From positions 1 to 55,908 of the forward strand of contig JAFXHU010000009.1 of the NCBI GenBank assembly GCA_017533565.1: 55,908 bases of DNA, given 5' to 3'. Both the position numbers and the translations under genes were made by a program. This stretch comes from Clostridia bacterium (GTDB lineage: Bacteria; Bacillota; Clostridia; Oscillospirales; CAG-272). The notes beneath the pieces are model-generated. The model searched no databases. It saw only the letters and a list, made by a program, of their open reading frames with translations, and was not told where the DNA came from. Below are positions 44,001 through 52,800 of this stretch, one piece after another (position 1 is the stretch's first letter; each line of letters opens with the position of its first letter).

Positions 44001-44595
44001 AAGCGACGTTCAAAAGCAGCAATGGTCGCTTGGCGTAATTGCCTATGCAAGTGCGCTTATTAACGGCAGCAGCTACAACGAAACCGAAAAGGCTCTCGCG
44101 CGCGACATTCTCGCATACGTGAGCGCGGCATACGTGTACGAAAGCAACGAAGACACCTCCTCGGTAAAGGCGCAAATCGATGCAATAATAGGCGAGGATT
44201 ATGCCGTTAACCCCGACACCTCCGACGAGGTTAAGGAGTCCACTGACGGTATTCTCGCTGCGGGACTCGTTCTCGGAAGCCGCCCTGCATTTTACGTAAT
44301 TCCCGAATACGAGGCTGAAAAATACAGCTTTAGTATGAACGGCGCAAGCGTCGTTACCGAAATTGCCGAGGTGGACGGTAAAACCGCAATTCTTATTTAC
44401 ACCTACGCCTATGCAATAACCGAAACAATTACCTATACGGTTGACGGAACCGAAACCGCAGGCGAATACAACCTTGCGGCTTATCTCGCCTTTGCAAAGG
44501 GAGAGGGAAGTAACGAAAACCTCGTTGCACTCGTAAAGGCGCTTTGGAAGTATTCGGATTCCGCGAAGACGTATAGGGCAGAGGCAACGAAATAA
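41035..44595 (+). CDS. Large secreted protein with metallophosphoesterase domain and two beta-helix modules
   Basis: 1186 residues with a signal peptide (KLLRSLSLLLVVSLLVTAFA, cut near VAGA). Residues about 55-340 are a calcineurin-like phosphoesterase: AIVGDTQ, VLGVGDITE, a third block CRGGGHDT where GNHD is usual, TTHAYLD and LSGHNPS. Loss of the Asn in the third block may reduce activity. Two beta-helix modules follow near residues 400-640 and 680-890 (LTVKNGTIKNL and TIVKNGTLKLT mark the same turn), like those in the 1663-residue protein at 22689. Residues about 895-1186 resemble that protein's middle domain. No anchor motif. Substrate unknown; probably extracellular. Followed by a small peptide gene with 15 bases between. 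Confidence 0.85.
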   Translation: MRNKLLRSLSLLLVVSLLVTAFAVVAGASTSSTGYAETADWLNTNPAAPTDYAYSLAIVGDTQSIVKKDLTNGTNYMASIYSWLADNADEKNIQYVLGVGDITEYTENFDSSFDGSWEYADEWTHAKAAITLLDNKIPYSLCRGGGHDTVAKFNEYFGSHEYFTGNVDGTYAAGNYTSAYYTFEVGTVGYLILTLDWNPSDAILAWAEDIVKANPDRRIILTTHAYLDADGTLHGSSDSHTSVPETNNGVDIYEKLVSRYDNIQLVLSGHNPSANLVYRQDARESGSVVTSLLVDPQTFDSQNNAETGMVCMLYFSEDGEQMTAEWYSTVRDQYYRRSNQFSLNLAEMPDEEGNILTKYGTIPAKYADADTYPFLAFQGGEFLDLGDVTYDFFIDATGCMGRKLRNYTTGGEITVVARKSFKVSSEGYAYTNYWSLPVTLDLCGYTVDASEASKLFAVNATKEFNTSLTVKNGTIKNLKNALITISTGGDEKTQGFRFEDLNIISNYKELVIFNKYSKKGDIFLDFVNCDITFLETSSFAGNVFRAGNSGDTNGLMHTVCTVMGGSVTLPTSDNFDKFVQEYNGSTVTFLPDDKGNMTKVIIPIGTTVSATAYRGENGDLYLVKSNAGDTTAEYVIASLETPYGTIPYDLSSLVEYPFIAFVGNEIIGSANAFIDESGCLERALRNKNTGGGATIILRRDFILPKQGFLYTNYQKGVFTVDLMGYTVTNPFEENLFSSNGTQTHESTTIVKNGTLKLTKGLWSVSTHSSAPGKIQNITFENLDITVGWSHLAFHNNASYEGKVNINYVNCNIASDNLVSGIFQAGKSATNMNIKTHVTVTGGSLKIPTFNQETFTVEHHGSVAFLPDEDGEYIRIYAKTVKNNALDNAYTTDNGDKTLVKFGTDGGYGVYLLRVADKLVAPKASLTMHSSFVYNIYVPVKDFITAITLDGVPYDTGALVIKVIDNVEYWHIEKQIGVNEAGGELTLVIESDVQKQQWSLGVIAYASALINGSSYNETEKALARDILAYVSAAYVYESNEDTSSVKAQIDAIIGEDYAVNPDTSDEVKESTDGILAAGLVLGSRPAFYVIPEYEAEKYSFSMNGASVVTEIAEVDGKTAILIYTYAYAITETITYTVDGTETAGEYNLAAYLAFAKGEGSNENLVALVKALWKYSDSAKTYRAEATK

Positions 44596-44610
44596 AGAGG
44601 AGGCAGTAAA

Positions 44611-44730
44611 ATGAAAAATTACGTATCACCTGAATTTGAAATTTTAACCGTCGCACACGACGATGTAATCACCACCTCCCCGGGCACGGAAGCACCCGAC
44701 GTTGACCTCGGCTTTGGTTTTGCTTGGTAA
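44611..44730 (+). CDS. 39-residue peptide, function unknown
   Basis: A short gene with a strong ribosome site (AGAGGAGG, eight bases before the ATG), directly after the secreted phosphoesterase gene and before a strong terminator. It begins MKNYVSPEFEILTVAHDD and ends VDLGFGFAW. The N-terminal half is mixed charge; the C-terminal half is Thr/Ser/Gly/Pro-rich and acidic with an aromatic end. It has no signal peptide, cysteine or membrane segment. The pattern K-x-Y-x-x-P-E-x-E followed by DDVITTS resembles short unannotated genes I recall from gut bacteria, but that is memory and not evidence. No modification enzyme or transporter is adjacent, so calling it a RiPP precursor would be unsupported. 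Confidence 0.7.
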   Translation: MKNYVSPEFEILTVAHDDVITTSPGTEAPDVDLGFGFAW

Positions 44731-44747
44731 GCCACTAAATAAAGCTT

Positions 44748-44777
44748 GCAGCCCCGCATTCCGCGGGGCTGCTTTTT
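44748..44777 (+). terminator. Terminator after the small peptide gene
   Basis: A perfect 10-base stem GCAGCCCCGC/GCGGGGCTGC with loop ATTCC, followed by TTTTT. Confidence 0.9.
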
Positions 44778-44841
44778 CTTAATGCCGCATCTTATACTGT
44801 GTACTTTGCTTGCTTTTTGTGGGAAAAAGGGCTACTGCCGT

Positions 44842-45735
44842 TCATCTGCTTTTTCGTGTGCCCTCGTATTCCTCGATTGCCGCATCGATTTTTCTTTGGC
44901 ATCTCTCGGTGGGAAGCCACATCGGAAGCCGCATCTCGGGGGTACAGTAGCCCGCTCTTGCCATCGCGTATTTTATCGGCGCGGGATTTGTGTCAAGGAA
45001 AAGCGAATTTATAATACGTGCCAACCCGTGTTGAATTTTCAACGCTTCGTCCCGCCTTCCTGCAAAGAATTGTTTACATATTTCTACCGTTTCCCGCGGG
45101 TAAAGATTTGATACCACGGAGATAACTCCCGCCCCGCCGAGTGAGAGGACGGTGTAAATGAGAGCATCAACCCCCGAATAAAGCGGAAGGCTGTCGATAA
45201 GCTCTGACAGCGCCGCAAATCTCTCCGCCGAGCCGTCCGCCTCCTTTATTCCGACGACGCTTGGAATTTCACCAAGTCGCTCAAGCGTTTCTATATCGAG
45301 ATTTACCCCCGTCCGCGACGGAACGTTATATAAAATTATCGGCAAATCCGCCGCCTCGCAAATCGCTCTGAAATGTCGGTAAAGTCCTTCCTTTGTCCCC
45401 TTGTTGTAATACGGCGTAACCACGAGCGCGCCGTCCGCGCCCACACTCCTCGCAAGGCGCGTGTATTCTATCGCCCGCTTCGTATTCGGCGACCCCGTCC
45501 CGAGTATAAGCGGTATCTTGCCCCTCGTTTTATCCCTTGCAAATTTGTAAAGCCCGTACCTTTCCCCGTCCGAAAGGGTTGCCGCCTCTCCCGTTGTTCC
45601 GCCGACGACTATTGCATCGATGCCCGCGGAAATTTGATTTTCGATTATGCCGTCGAGTGCCGCGTAATCTATTTCGTCGTTTTTGAACGGAGTTATAAGC
45701 GCCGTTGCCACACCCCTGAAGATTTCGTTTTTCAT
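44842..45735 (-). CDS. dapA: 4-hydroxy-tetrahydrodipicolinate synthase
   Basis: 297 residues. The Schiff-base Lys164 (VVGIKEADGS), Tyr136 and Arg141 (ILYNVPSRTG), Thr47-Thr48 (GGTTGE) and Tyr110 are in place. It condenses pyruvate with aspartate semialdehyde, the first committed step to diaminopimelate, lysine and spore dipicolinate. Other dap genes are not nearby. The family also includes N-acetylneuraminate lyase and other aldolases, but the motif set favours DapA. The ribosome site is poor (GGGACGGG). Divergent from queA. Confidence 0.92.
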   Translation of the reverse strand: MKNEIFRGVATALITPFKNDEIDYAALDGIIENQISAGIDAIVVGGTTGEAATLSDGERYGLYKFARDKTRGKIPLILGTGSPNTKRAIEYTRLARSVGADGALVVTPYYNKGTKEGLYRHFRAICEAADLPIILYNVPSRTGVNLDIETLERLGEIPSVVGIKEADGSAERFAALSELIDSLPLYSGVDALIYTVLSLGGAGVISVVSNLYPRETVEICKQFFAGRRDEALKIQHGLARIINSLFLDTNPAPIKYAMARAGYCTPEMRLPMWLPTERCQRKIDAAIEEYEGTRKSR

Positions 45736-45773
45736 AATACCCGTCCCCGTTTTATATATTTTTCGCGCGCCCC

Positions 45774-45802
45774 TTGATTTTGTGCGTGCGTTATGATAAA
45801 AT
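45774..45802 (+). promoter_or_regulatory. Promoter of queA
   Basis: TTGATT (45774-45779), 17 bases, TAAAAT (45797-45802), about 60 bases before the start codon. Confidence 0.8.
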
Positions 45803-45861
45803 ACCGTTGGAATGACCCGTTAACAGTATATGCTGGCTTACAATGAACGTTAGAGGAAATA

Positions 45862-46944
45862 ATGGAAAAAATAACCGAAAAAATCACAAACGAAAGAGTG
45901 GCAACCGACCTTGTCACTCACGATTTTTATTACGATTTACCCGAGGAATTGATTGCACAGTTTCCCTCCGCACAGCGCGACGGCTGCCGCCTTATGGTGC
46001 TTGCCAGGGAAACGGGAGAGATTTCCCACCGTGTATTCAGGGATATAATTGATTATCTTGACCCGCGGGATATGCTCGTCGTCAACTCCTCAAAGGTTAT
46101 ACCCGCGCGCCTTCTCGGCGTCACCGAAAAAACAGGCTCGTCAATGGAGCTTTTGCTCTTGCGTATGCTTGATTCGGGTGAATGGGAAACTCTCGTCCGC
46201 CCGGGAAAGCGGGCGAAAATCGGCGCGAAATTTGTATTCGGTGATATCCTCACCGCCACCGTCACCGGCATAGTTGACGGCGGAAACCGTACCGTGCGCT
46301 TTGATTACGATACCGAAAAATACGCCACGGTTTACGAGGTGCTTGATGCCGTCGGAAATATGCCGCTTCCGCCCTATATAACCAAAAGGCTTGAAAACAA
46401 ATCCGATTACCAAACCGTCTATGCAAAGGAGGAGGGCTCTGCCGCCGCGCCTACCGCGGGGCTTCATTTCACTGATGCTCTCCTTGAAAAAATAAGGGCA
46501 AAGGGAGTCGGCTACGGAGAGGTTACTCTGCACGTCGGACTCGGCACCTTCCGCCCCGTAAAGGTGGATAGGATAGAGGAGCATCTTATGCACGGGGAGT
46601 ATTTTCATATATCCGACGAGGTTGCAAACGAAATCAACGAAAGACGCAAAAACGGCGGAAGGATAATTGCCGTCGGTACGACCTCCGCCCGCGTACTTGA
46701 AAGCGTAAGCGACGAAAGCGGCAAGGTTTACGCCATTGACGGCGAAACCTCGATTTTCATTTATCCCGGCTATAAATTCAAAGCAACCGACGCCCTCATA
46801 ACGAATTTTCACCTCCCCGAAAGCACCCTGATTATGCTCGTAAGTGCCCTCGCCGGAAAAGAAAACGTAATGAAGGCTTACGAGGTCGCGGTGGGGGAGA
46901 GGTATCGGTTTTTCTCTTTCGGCGACGCGATGCTGATTGTATAA
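45862..46944 (+). CDS. queA: S-adenosylmethionine:tRNA ribosyltransferase-isomerase
   Basis: 360 residues. Family motifs include [44 protein letters not shown] and the C-terminal [12 protein letters not shown]. It adds the cyclopentenediol group during queuosine synthesis in tRNA. tgt and queG are not in the window. The last 21 bases of the gene (46924-46944) are the start of a 162-base unit that is repeated directly downstream, so a second copy of the queA 3' end lies at 47086-47106. Confidence 0.96.
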   Translation: MEKITEKITNERVATDLVTHDFYYDLPEELIAQFPSAQRDGCRLMVLARETGEISHRVFRDIIDYLDPRDMLVVNSSKVIPARLLGVTEKTGSSMELLLLRMLDSGEWETLVRPGKRAKIGAKFVFGDILTATVTGIVDGGNRTVRFDYDTEKYATVYEVLDAVGNMPLPPYITKRLENKSDYQTVYAKEEGSAAAPTAGLHFTDALLEKIRAKGVGYGEVTLHVGLGTFRPVKVDRIEEHLMHGEYFHISDEVANEINERRKNGGRIIAVGTTSARVLESVSDESGKVYAIDGETSIFIYPGYKFKATDALITNFHLPESTLIMLVSALAGKENVMKAYEVAVGERYRFFSFGDAMLIV

Positions 46945-47239
46945 AATCCGCAATACTGCGTTAAAGCTTCGACTTGTCGCCCTCGACGTAGGTAACTACG
47001 CCGTCGGGCTTCGCGCTCGCTTTGCCTTGTCTTGCAAATTTTCTACTAACCAGCATATCTCGTCTTATACAGCATCAGCTTTGCAGACGCGATGTTGATT
47101 GTATAAATTGTGTGATACTTTGTTAAAGCTTCGACTCATAACGCTCGACATAGGTAACTATGCCATCGCGTTAATCGCTCGCTTTGCCTTGTCTTGCAAA
47201 TTTTCTCCTAATCAGCAAATTCGTCTTATATAGCATCAG
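46924..47239 (+). repeat. 162-base tandem repeat with a conserved hairpin
   Basis: Unit 1 spans 46924-47085 and unit 2 spans 47086 to about 47239, roughly 80-85 percent identical by eye. Both begin with the 3' end of queA (GACGCGATG then TTGATTGTATAA or CTGATTGTATAA), share TTAAAGCTTCGACT, a central hairpin, and the 30 bases from GCTCGCTTTGCC to AAATTTTCT. The central stem is CGTAG-GTAA-CTACG in unit 1 and CATAG-GTAA-CTATG in unit 2. This repeat fills the 347-base gap between queA and rlmA; no gene is seen in it. Confidence 0.9.
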
Positions 47240-47291
47240 CATATCGGTGCTATCAACTCAAAGTATAAAAACAAACCGAAAGGGGCGGGCT

Positions 47292-48110
47292 ATGGATTTT
47301 GTTTGTCCGAAATGCCGTGCGGAGCTTAAGCTTGACGGCAATGTGAAAAAATGCGAAAACGGGCACAGCTTTGACCGCGCGAGGGCGGGGTATTACAACC
47401 TTCTTCTTGGCTCGTCGGGCGGTGTTCACGGTGACAACCGCGAAATGGTGGAGGCTCGCCGCCGTTTTCTTTCCGCCGATAATTATCTTCCGCTTGCGAG
47501 CCGTCTTGGCGAGCTTGCCGCGGAATATTCCGTTGACGGCTAGGTAATACTTGACTGCGGCTGCGGAGAGGGATATTATACCGCAAAAATCTATTCCGCG
47601 CTCTCAAAAGCGAAAAAGGGCTTTGACCTGCTCGCCTTTGACATTTCGCGCGATGCGGTAAAGCTTGCAGCGAAGGCTTGTGCGGGTGCTTCCTTTGCCG
47701 TTGCCTCCTGCTATAGCATACCGATTTTTGACGGGGTGGTTGACCTTGCGTTAAACGTTTTCTCTCCTCTCGCTCCCGAGGAAATGTACCGCGTGCTAAA
47801 GCCCCGTGGGCGTTATATCGTTGCGTATCCCGACGTTTACCACCTATACGAGCTGAAGGCGGCGATATACGATACACCCTACGAAAACGCCCCCTCCACC
47901 GCCGTGCCAAACGGCTTTTCGCTTTTAAAGCGGGAGCGCGTTGCATATAATCTTAACCTTTCGGGTGCGGAGGAAATTCGGGATTTGTTTATGATGACCC
48001 CCTATGCGTACAGGACGGGGAAAAAGGAGCGCGAAAGGCTTGAGAAAATGCAAAACCTCGCCACCCGTGTCGAGTTTTTAATTGATATTTATGAAAAACG
48101 GGCGGACTGA
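47292..48110 (+). pseudogene. 23S rRNA (guanine-N1) methyltransferase RlmA-like, interrupted by an in-frame TAG
   Basis: The frame from ATG 47292 to TGA 48108-48110 is open except for one TAG at 47541-47543 (codon 84 of 272). Before the stop are the zinc-finger residues CPKC and CENGH and the segment FDRARAGYYNLLL. After it the frame continues with VILDCGCGEGYYT, the SAM-binding motif, then FDISRDAVKLAAKA and a complete C-terminus. The amber codon falls just before the SAM motif, in a linker. A single base change from CAG or AAG would explain it. The gene could be recently dead, could be read through, or could reflect a sequence error. The next gene, ruvX, follows on the same strand. Confidence 0.85.
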
Positions 48111-48153
48111 TTATTCAATAAAATGCAAATAACTGTTTACATCGGAGTGTAAT

Positions 48154-48600
48154 ATGGATTTATCTCACGGAAAATATCTCGGCGTTGATTACGGTGACAA
48201 AAAAACGGGAATTGCCGAATGCGACCCCTCGGGCTTAATTGCAAGCGGAATATGCACCGTAAGCGAGGGCGGAATGCGTAAAACCGCAATTCGCGTGGCA
48301 AAGGAGGCGCAAAGCCGCGGCTGCAAGCTTATCGTAATCGGACTCCCGAAAAATATGGACGGCACGGAGGGAGAGCGCGCGGAGGTCATTCGCGCCTTTG
48401 CCGCGATGCTTCCCGAATATACCGATATTCCCTACGACTTTTACGACGAGCGAATGACGACGATGGTTGCCTACCGCTTTCTCGGGGAAACGGGCACCTA
48501 CGGTAAAAAAAGAAAGGATACCGTCGATACGCTTTCCGCGCAAATTATTTTGCAGGGCTATATCGACCGAGAGCGAATGACGGGCGAGAGAAGGGGTTAG
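48154..48600 (+). CDS. ruvX: Holliday-junction resolvase-like protein RuvX/YqgF
   Basis: 148 residues. RNase-H-like fold with GVDYGDKKTGIAECD, VIGLPKNMDGTEG and FYDERMTT, the three acidic metal-binding blocks. It acts in pre-16S rRNA end processing and possibly in junction resolution. It ends in TAG, so TAG is used as a normal stop in this genome. The ribosome site is CGGAG. Three bases separate it from the asparaginase gene. Confidence 0.95.
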   Translation: MDLSHGKYLGVDYGDKKTGIAECDPSGLIASGICTVSEGGMRKTAIRVAKEAQSRGCKLIVIGLPKNMDGTEGERAEVIRAFAAMLPEYTDIPYDFYDERMTTMVAYRFLGETGTYGKKRKDTVDTLSAQIILQGYIDRERMTGERRG

Positions 48601-48603
48601 CTT

Positions 48604-49635
48604 ATGAAAAACTGCAAGCGTGTGCTTATAATTTACACGGGCGGCACAATCGGTATGAAGAAAACCGAAAACGGATATGCCCCCGCGGCGGGCTTCCTAA
48701 AGGAGGCTTTGCTTGCGATTGACGATATGCGCCGTCCCGAGCTTCCGTCCTGGGAGCTTATAGAGATGAATCCGCTTCTTGATTCGTCAAACGTCGCTTT
48801 TACCGAGTGGAATGCCATTGCCCGCGTGGTTTACGAAAATTATTCCGACTACGACGGCTTTGTGATACTCCACGGAACGGATACTATGGCATACACGGCA
48901 TCCGCGCTTTCCTTCATTCTTGACGGACTTAATAAGCCCGTAGTTTTAACAGGCTCGCAGATTCCACTCTCCGAGCTTCGCAGCGACGGACGCGAAAACC
49001 TCATTTCCTCTATTCTTATTGCCTCGGAGGGCATCGCAAACGAGGTTTCTCTCTGCTTTTCGGGAAGGCTTCTTCGCGGAAACCGAGCTATGAAAATGAG
49101 CGCGGACGGACTTATGGCGTTTGACTCGCCAAATTATCCGCATCTTGCCGAGGTCGGTATTACCGTAAGATATAATTTCGGTGCGCTCGCGCGCCCAAGC
49201 GGTGAAAACGGAGCGTCGGACCTTCATCTTCGCCCGTTTGTCAACGTCCCCATCGGAGTTCTTAAAATATTCCCGGGAATGCAGTTTGGACTGTTCGAGG
49301 AAATAATGACCGAAAGGCTTTCGGGCATCGTGCTTGAGACCTTTGGCGCGGGTAATATCCCTATGGCGGACAAGGAGCTTTTGCCGATAATAAAGAGCGC
49401 CTTCTCGTCGGGTGCGGTAATCACCGTCTGCTCACAGTGCCCGGGCGGTACGGTAAGCCTTGGAACGTACGAAACCTCTCGCGGCCTTAAAGGGGCGGGA
49501 GCCGTATCCGGATACGATATGACAACTGAGGCGGCTGTTGCAAAGCTTTATCACCTGTTCAGCCTCGGTATCCCCTCGCGGAGGATAAAGGAGCTTATGG
49601 AAACCAACATTCGCGGTGAGCTGACACGCGCATAA
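48604..49635 (+). CDS. ansA: Type I (cytoplasmic) L-asparaginase
   Basis: 343 residues. Both catalytic threonine motifs are present: YTGGTIGM near residue 11 and GFVILHGTDTMAYTA near 85-99. KPVVLTGSQIPLSELRSDGRENL and GGTVSLG also fit. There is no signal peptide, which with the length points to the low-affinity cytoplasmic type I enzyme. It converts asparagine to aspartate and ammonia. Co-transcribed with ruvX and followed by a terminator. Confidence 0.94.
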   Translation: MKNCKRVLIIYTGGTIGMKKTENGYAPAAGFLKEALLAIDDMRRPELPSWELIEMNPLLDSSNVAFTEWNAIARVVYENYSDYDGFVILHGTDTMAYTASALSFILDGLNKPVVLTGSQIPLSELRSDGRENLISSILIASEGIANEVSLCFSGRLLRGNRAMKMSADGLMAFDSPNYPHLAEVGITVRYNFGALARPSGENGASDLHLRPFVNVPIGVLKIFPGMQFGLFEEIMTERLSGIVLETFGAGNIPMADKELLPIIKSAFSSGAVITVCSQCPGGTVSLGTYETSRGLKGAGAVSGYDMTTEAAVAKLYHLFSLGIPSRRIKELMETNIRGELTRA

Positions 49636-49688
49636 CGCCGCAAACACGAAAAGTTTACACATTGTACAAAAAACCGAAAATTTAACAC

Positions 49689-49719
49689 GCCCCGCCACTA
49701 ATTTTACGGCGGGGCTTTA
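49689..49719 (+). terminator. Terminator after the asparaginase gene
   Basis: GCCCCGCC (49689-49696) pairs with GGCGGGGC (49708-49715), then TTTAT. Read in reverse, 49679-49704 resembles the dispersed repeat (AGTGGC then CGTGTTAAATT). Confidence 0.75.
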
Positions 49720-49789
49720 TGTTGTAAACAATTATTGTCAAAAACGGCAAAAACCGTGGGCTGCGTATGCGACCCGTCTGCAAAATTCT

Positions 49790-49818
49790 TGACAAAACCC
49801 CTCTAAATGTATATAATA
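49790..49818 (+). promoter_or_regulatory. Perfect consensus promoter of the heparinase-like gene
   Basis: TTGACA (49790-49795), 17 bases, TATAAT (49813-49818). Transcription should start near 49825, which excludes start codons upstream of that point. Confidence 0.85.
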
Positions 49819-49872
49819 TATTTGCGAAAATATTTTACACTCCCCCTAAAGGAAAAAAGGAGGACCTTGATT

Positions 49873-52800
49873 ATGAAACTTAAAAAACCGCTTTCCTTTG
49901 TGCTTGCGCTGTCGCTCTCGCTTGTGTTTGTGCTTTCGGTGCTGATACCTGCGGGCGTCACCGTATCCTTTGCGCTTGCATCCTCGACGTATAAGTCGGA
50001 GCTTTGGCTGCTTTGCGGCAATGAATACGCGCTCGTACGCGGGCAAAAGGTTGACATAAGCGACACCACCGATGCCGCCCCCTTTGCTTACGAATCCACG
50101 GGAACGGCTTATATTCCGATTGCTGCCCCCGCCACGTACAAGGGAGCAAGCGTTACGACCGACGGTGACGTCGTTACTGTAACGCAAAGCAACGGCTCTG
50201 CCGTAACGCTTAACGTCGGCTCAACCGTCTGGTCGGGCGGAGAGCTGCAGCTCCCCGTTGAAAAAGTTGGAGAGGACGTATATATTTCCATACTTACCGT
50301 CAATTCGGTTTTCGGAACGAAATCTATATACAATTCTGACATCGGAGCTATCATTTTTTACGAAGGCTCAAGGTCCTCCTCCACCTCTCTTGAAACTCAA
50401 ATAAATACTCTCGGCTCGCTTCTTTTTGATAGACCGAGCGCAAGTCAAATCTATTCCGATCTCGTTTCGCACAGCGGCTCTGCGGACACGCACCCCCGAC
50501 TTCTCGCAACCGCCGAAACCTTTGATAACCTTCGCACCGTGCTTGCAACCCCCAACACGGATAAGGATAGCCGGTTTTATAAGATTTACAGCTTTTACTC
50601 AAGTCAATTGAGCGCCTTTACCAACTACTTTACGGTAAACGAAGCGACGGGCGAGGTAGAGTGGAAGCCGAATATGCAGGCAAGCGTGCGCCAGCCGTAC
50701 TATCTTTACGATGAGAACGGAAACCGTCTTGTCGGAGTTTCGACCTATTCCTACGTTGACGAAAACGGTGAAACGGTTACGCTCAAGCTTGACACCGAGC
50801 GAAGCTCGGGTCTTGGCGACGGCTACGATTACGGCGGCCGTTCAAGCGTAGATAGCTATACCTCAAAGCTGAAGTCGCTTGCCCTTCTTTGGCAGTTAAG
50901 CGCGGAGGAGGATAGGCAAAAATACGCCGACGCCTTTTACCTTATGGCAATTGAGCTTGGAAAATGGGAGCATTGGGGCGAGGGGCATTTCCTCGATTGC
51001 GCGGACGGCTCTGTTGAATACGCATTGGGACTTGACTGGATTTATCACGCCTTTGACGATGAGCCGCAAAAGCGCGCCGAAATGGCGGAAATTCTCTACG
51101 AAAAGGGAATGATGATGGGCTACTACGCCATCGTCTGCGACGATTTGTATAAGCAGGCAAGCACCGCCTCCTACGATATGTCGTCAAAGTATCAGTACGG
51201 CACCCACGCAAGACAGTCTAACACGCACATTCACGTTTCAAAAAGGGCGGGCACGAGTGGCTGGAGAACCATAAACCGCACGAACAACTGGCAAACCGTT
51301 TGCGGCTCGGGAATGATTATTTCCGCACTGTTCCTCACCGAGTACGAGGAGTATCGCGAGAATGCGAATTTCGTAATAGAGCAGTATCTCTACTCCAACG
51401 AGCGTTGCCTTTTGCAGTATGCTCCCGACGGAGCGTATATAGAAAGCCCGGGCTATTGGGGCTACGGCACTAACACCTATATGCGTACGATTGCCGCGCT
51501 TCAAAGCTCGCTCGGAACCGATTACGGGCTTTCAAAGACAATCGGACTTTACGATTCCTTCTACTATACCATCGGTATCGCGGACGGAAGGTACTATATG
51601 TGGAACTACCACGACAGCGGCGGATACGACGGCTCTTCTGCGAGCCTTGGCTCGGGTCGCGTCGATTACTCCTCCTTCTACCTTGCCGCCGAGATATTCG
51701 ACGACCCAACCCTTGCGTATTTGCGCGACCAAATGCTCTTTGGCGAGGAAGCAATCGGTGACTTTACGGTGATGGACGTCCTGTACTATTCTCCGCAGCT
51801 CTCGGAGGGCGCGGATATGGATTCGGTGGCGTTGGACTATAATTTTAAGGCGATTGATACCGCAACCTTCCGCTCGGGCTTTGGCGATAAGGCAACCTTC
51901 GTCGGATTGCATACAGGACCGAACGCCGTTACTCACGGAGATATGGACTGCGGAAACTTTATGCTCTCTATGGGAGGTGTGAAGTGGATTGCCGACCCCG
52001 GAAGCGAGGACTACAACGTTGCGGGATTCTGGGAAACGGGCGAAAACGGAAGGCGTTATAAGCTTTATGCTAAATCGACCGAGGGACACAGCACGGTTGT
52101 TATACGCAACAATTCCGAGCTTCCCCGCGGACAGGAATATACCTCGGCTTCAAGCGATTATGCAACCATCGATACCTTCTATTCGGATGAAAACGGCGGA
52201 TTTGCAATCACGGATATGAAGACCGAATACGGAAGCTCCTGCATAAGCGGAAAGCGCGGCGTTCTTCTCACAAACTCCCGCAACACCGTCGTGCTGCAGG
52301 ACGAAATCTCCTTCTCAAGCGCAACCGACCTCACCTGGATACTCAATATCAATATCCAAAACTACCAAAATATCAGCGAGGACGGAAAAACCATAAGAGT
52401 AAAGGGTCTTGACAAGGACGGTAAAATCGTAACCCTGCGAATGACGCTCATAACCGATAACGATGAATTGAAATTCAGAAAAATGGGCGCGTACGAAACC
52501 GTATTTTCGGACACCTACACAAAAACGGGCAACGACGACACCCGCGCAAAGGACCCCGTTCCGAGAATTTGTATAGAGGCAAACGGAGTGACGAGCTTCA
52601 ACGTTGCCGTAGTATTCCAAATTGAGGAGCACGTTGAGGAAATAGTGCCGTACAACTATACAAATATGGATAATTGGCGCACCGAAACCGATGCTTGGGT
52701 AAAGGAAGCGAACAAGGATATAAACTACGCGGGCACACCGGTTTATCCCGAAACGAAGCTCGGCACCTTTAAGAGCATAAACGGAAAGCTTGAGGCGGCA

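Noticed and set aside
44611-44730. RiPP precursor cluster
   Set aside because: No radical-SAM, lanthipeptide, cyclodehydratase or ABC transporter gene is adjacent. The M16 peptidase is 10 kb away in another operon.
46924-47239. CRISPR array or integron-type array at the queA-rlmA gap
   Set aside because: There are only two units, they are diverged along their full length and there is no repeat-spacer alternation or integrase.
47541-47543. TAG as pyrrolysine or a reassigned codon
   Set aside because: No Pyl genes are seen in the window and ruvX uses TAG as its terminal stop, so a nonsense mutation is the simpler reading. A genome search would settle it.
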